Below, piece after piece: positions 5,428-5,840 of a DNA stretch of 5,840 nucleotides. Under the pieces are notes generated by a model. The model was not told where the DNA came from, ran no database searches, and was given only the letters and a program-made list of their open reading frames with translations. Positions within the stretch are counted from its first letter, which is position 1, and the number at the start of each line of letters is the position of its first letter. A program made the position numbers and the translations under genes. The stretch lies in NCBI GenBank assembly GCA_913043075.1, contig CAJWLI010000096.1, positions 1 through 5,840 of the forward strand. The letters are read 5' to 3'. The stretch is from an uncultured Gammaproteobacteria bacterium (lineage in GTDB: Bacteria > Pseudomonadota > Gammaproteobacteria > Pseudomonadales > Azotimanducaceae).

Positions 5428-5840
5428 GTGCTTCGCAACCTTAACGTGAATTTCCTCTCCTATTTAGCACATGGGGTCCTTAGTCAGATAGGGTTCCGTC
5501 TTGTAAATGTGCCCACTTTCATCCCCGCTTACTTACTTATTTTATCCGGTGGTTCAAATTTTGTAGTTGGACTGGCCCTTTTTTTTCAGGGACTTGGACA
5601 AGCGGTTACACCAATTTGGGGAGCTAACGTAATTTCATACAGGAAAAGAGTGGTGCCTATCGCAATAGCTATAGGCTTTATCATGAGAACCAACATTCTT
5701 TTTATCGGTTTAGCGGGACTTTATTTTTCAAATCAGCTTACTTTGGTATTGGTAATCCTCTTTTTAGGGTTGTTTGGGTTGGCGGAAGGTATGCAGGGGG
5801 TTGTTTTTAATTACCTTACTTCAAAAATTCTTCCTCTTAG
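5428..5840 (+). CDS. MFS-type transporter, N-terminal half only (runs off the right edge)
   Basis: The frame encodes 137 residues before the edge, rich in Leu, Ile, Val, Phe and Gly. From residue numbering at GTG 5428, hydrophobic helices lie near 7-35, 42-66, 73-97 and 102-128, with a short basic loop YRKRVVP between the second and third, as in MFS permeases. The stretches PTFIPAYL, GLALFFQGLGQA and GMQGVVFNYL recall from memory a proteobacterial MFS group of unassigned substrate, so I give no function beyond membrane transport. The start is unclear: the frame is open from the dsbC stop (5356-5358), which is in the same frame, and contains no ATG, GTG or TTG before GTG 5428. That GTG has no good Shine-Dalgarno, and the bases just upstream (RRYEIT) already look like protein, so the true start may lie further up at a rarer codon. 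Confidence 0.75.
   Translation, partial: MLRNLNVNFLSYLAHGVLSQIGFRLVNVPTFIPAYLLILSGGSNFVVGLALFFQGLGQAVTPIWGANVISYRKRVVPIAIAIGFIMRTNILFIGLAGLYFSNQLTLVLVILFLGLFGLAEGMQGVVFNYLTSKILPL

Overview
The window is a bacterial housekeeping block. Read left to right on the + strand it holds ffh, rpsP, rimM, trmD, rplS, xerD, dsbC and the 5' part of a major facilitator superfamily (MFS) transporter gene cut by the right edge. This order (ffh, then the S16-RimM-TrmD-L19 operon, then xerD-dsbC) and the close resemblance of each product to its Escherichia coli/Pseudomonas counterpart from memory point to a gammaproteobacterium. The base composition is moderately AT-rich by eye and the intergenic gaps are short, which would fit a compact, perhaps aquatic or uncultivated lineage. 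I cannot name a genus, and no rRNA or other taxonomic marker is present.

Positions 1-121 look like a divergent control region. The first 34 bases, read on the minus strand, could be the start of a hydrophobic protein. Next come an A/T tract, a perfect 10-bp inverted repeat and a plausible promoter for ffh. Positions 122-1456 are ffh, the protein subunit of the signal recognition particle, followed by an intrinsic-terminator-like hairpin whose left arm includes the ffh stop codon.

Positions 1490-3547 are the classic trmD operon. It has its own likely promoter and a 5' leader that can fold two ways around the rpsP ribosome binding site. The genes rpsP, rimM, trmD and rplS follow with gaps of only 7-18 bases. 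They join two ribosomal proteins, a 30S maturation factor and the tRNA m1G37 methyltransferase.

Positions 3635-5358 hold xerD (chromosome dimer resolution recombinase) and dsbC (periplasmic disulfide isomerase), adjacent as in many gammaproteobacteria. After dsbC, where several relatives carry other genes such as recJ (E. coli) or hom (other lineages), there is a multi-membrane-segment MFS protein. It is open in the same frame as dsbC straight after the dsbC stop codon and has no ATG in its upstream part.

I find no CRISPR array, insertion sequence, tRNA or rRNA, and no new multi-gene system. The points worth a second look are regulatory: the palindrome upstream of ffh, the rpsP leader fold, the non-standard starts of rimM, xerD and the transporter, and the dsbC-transporter junction.
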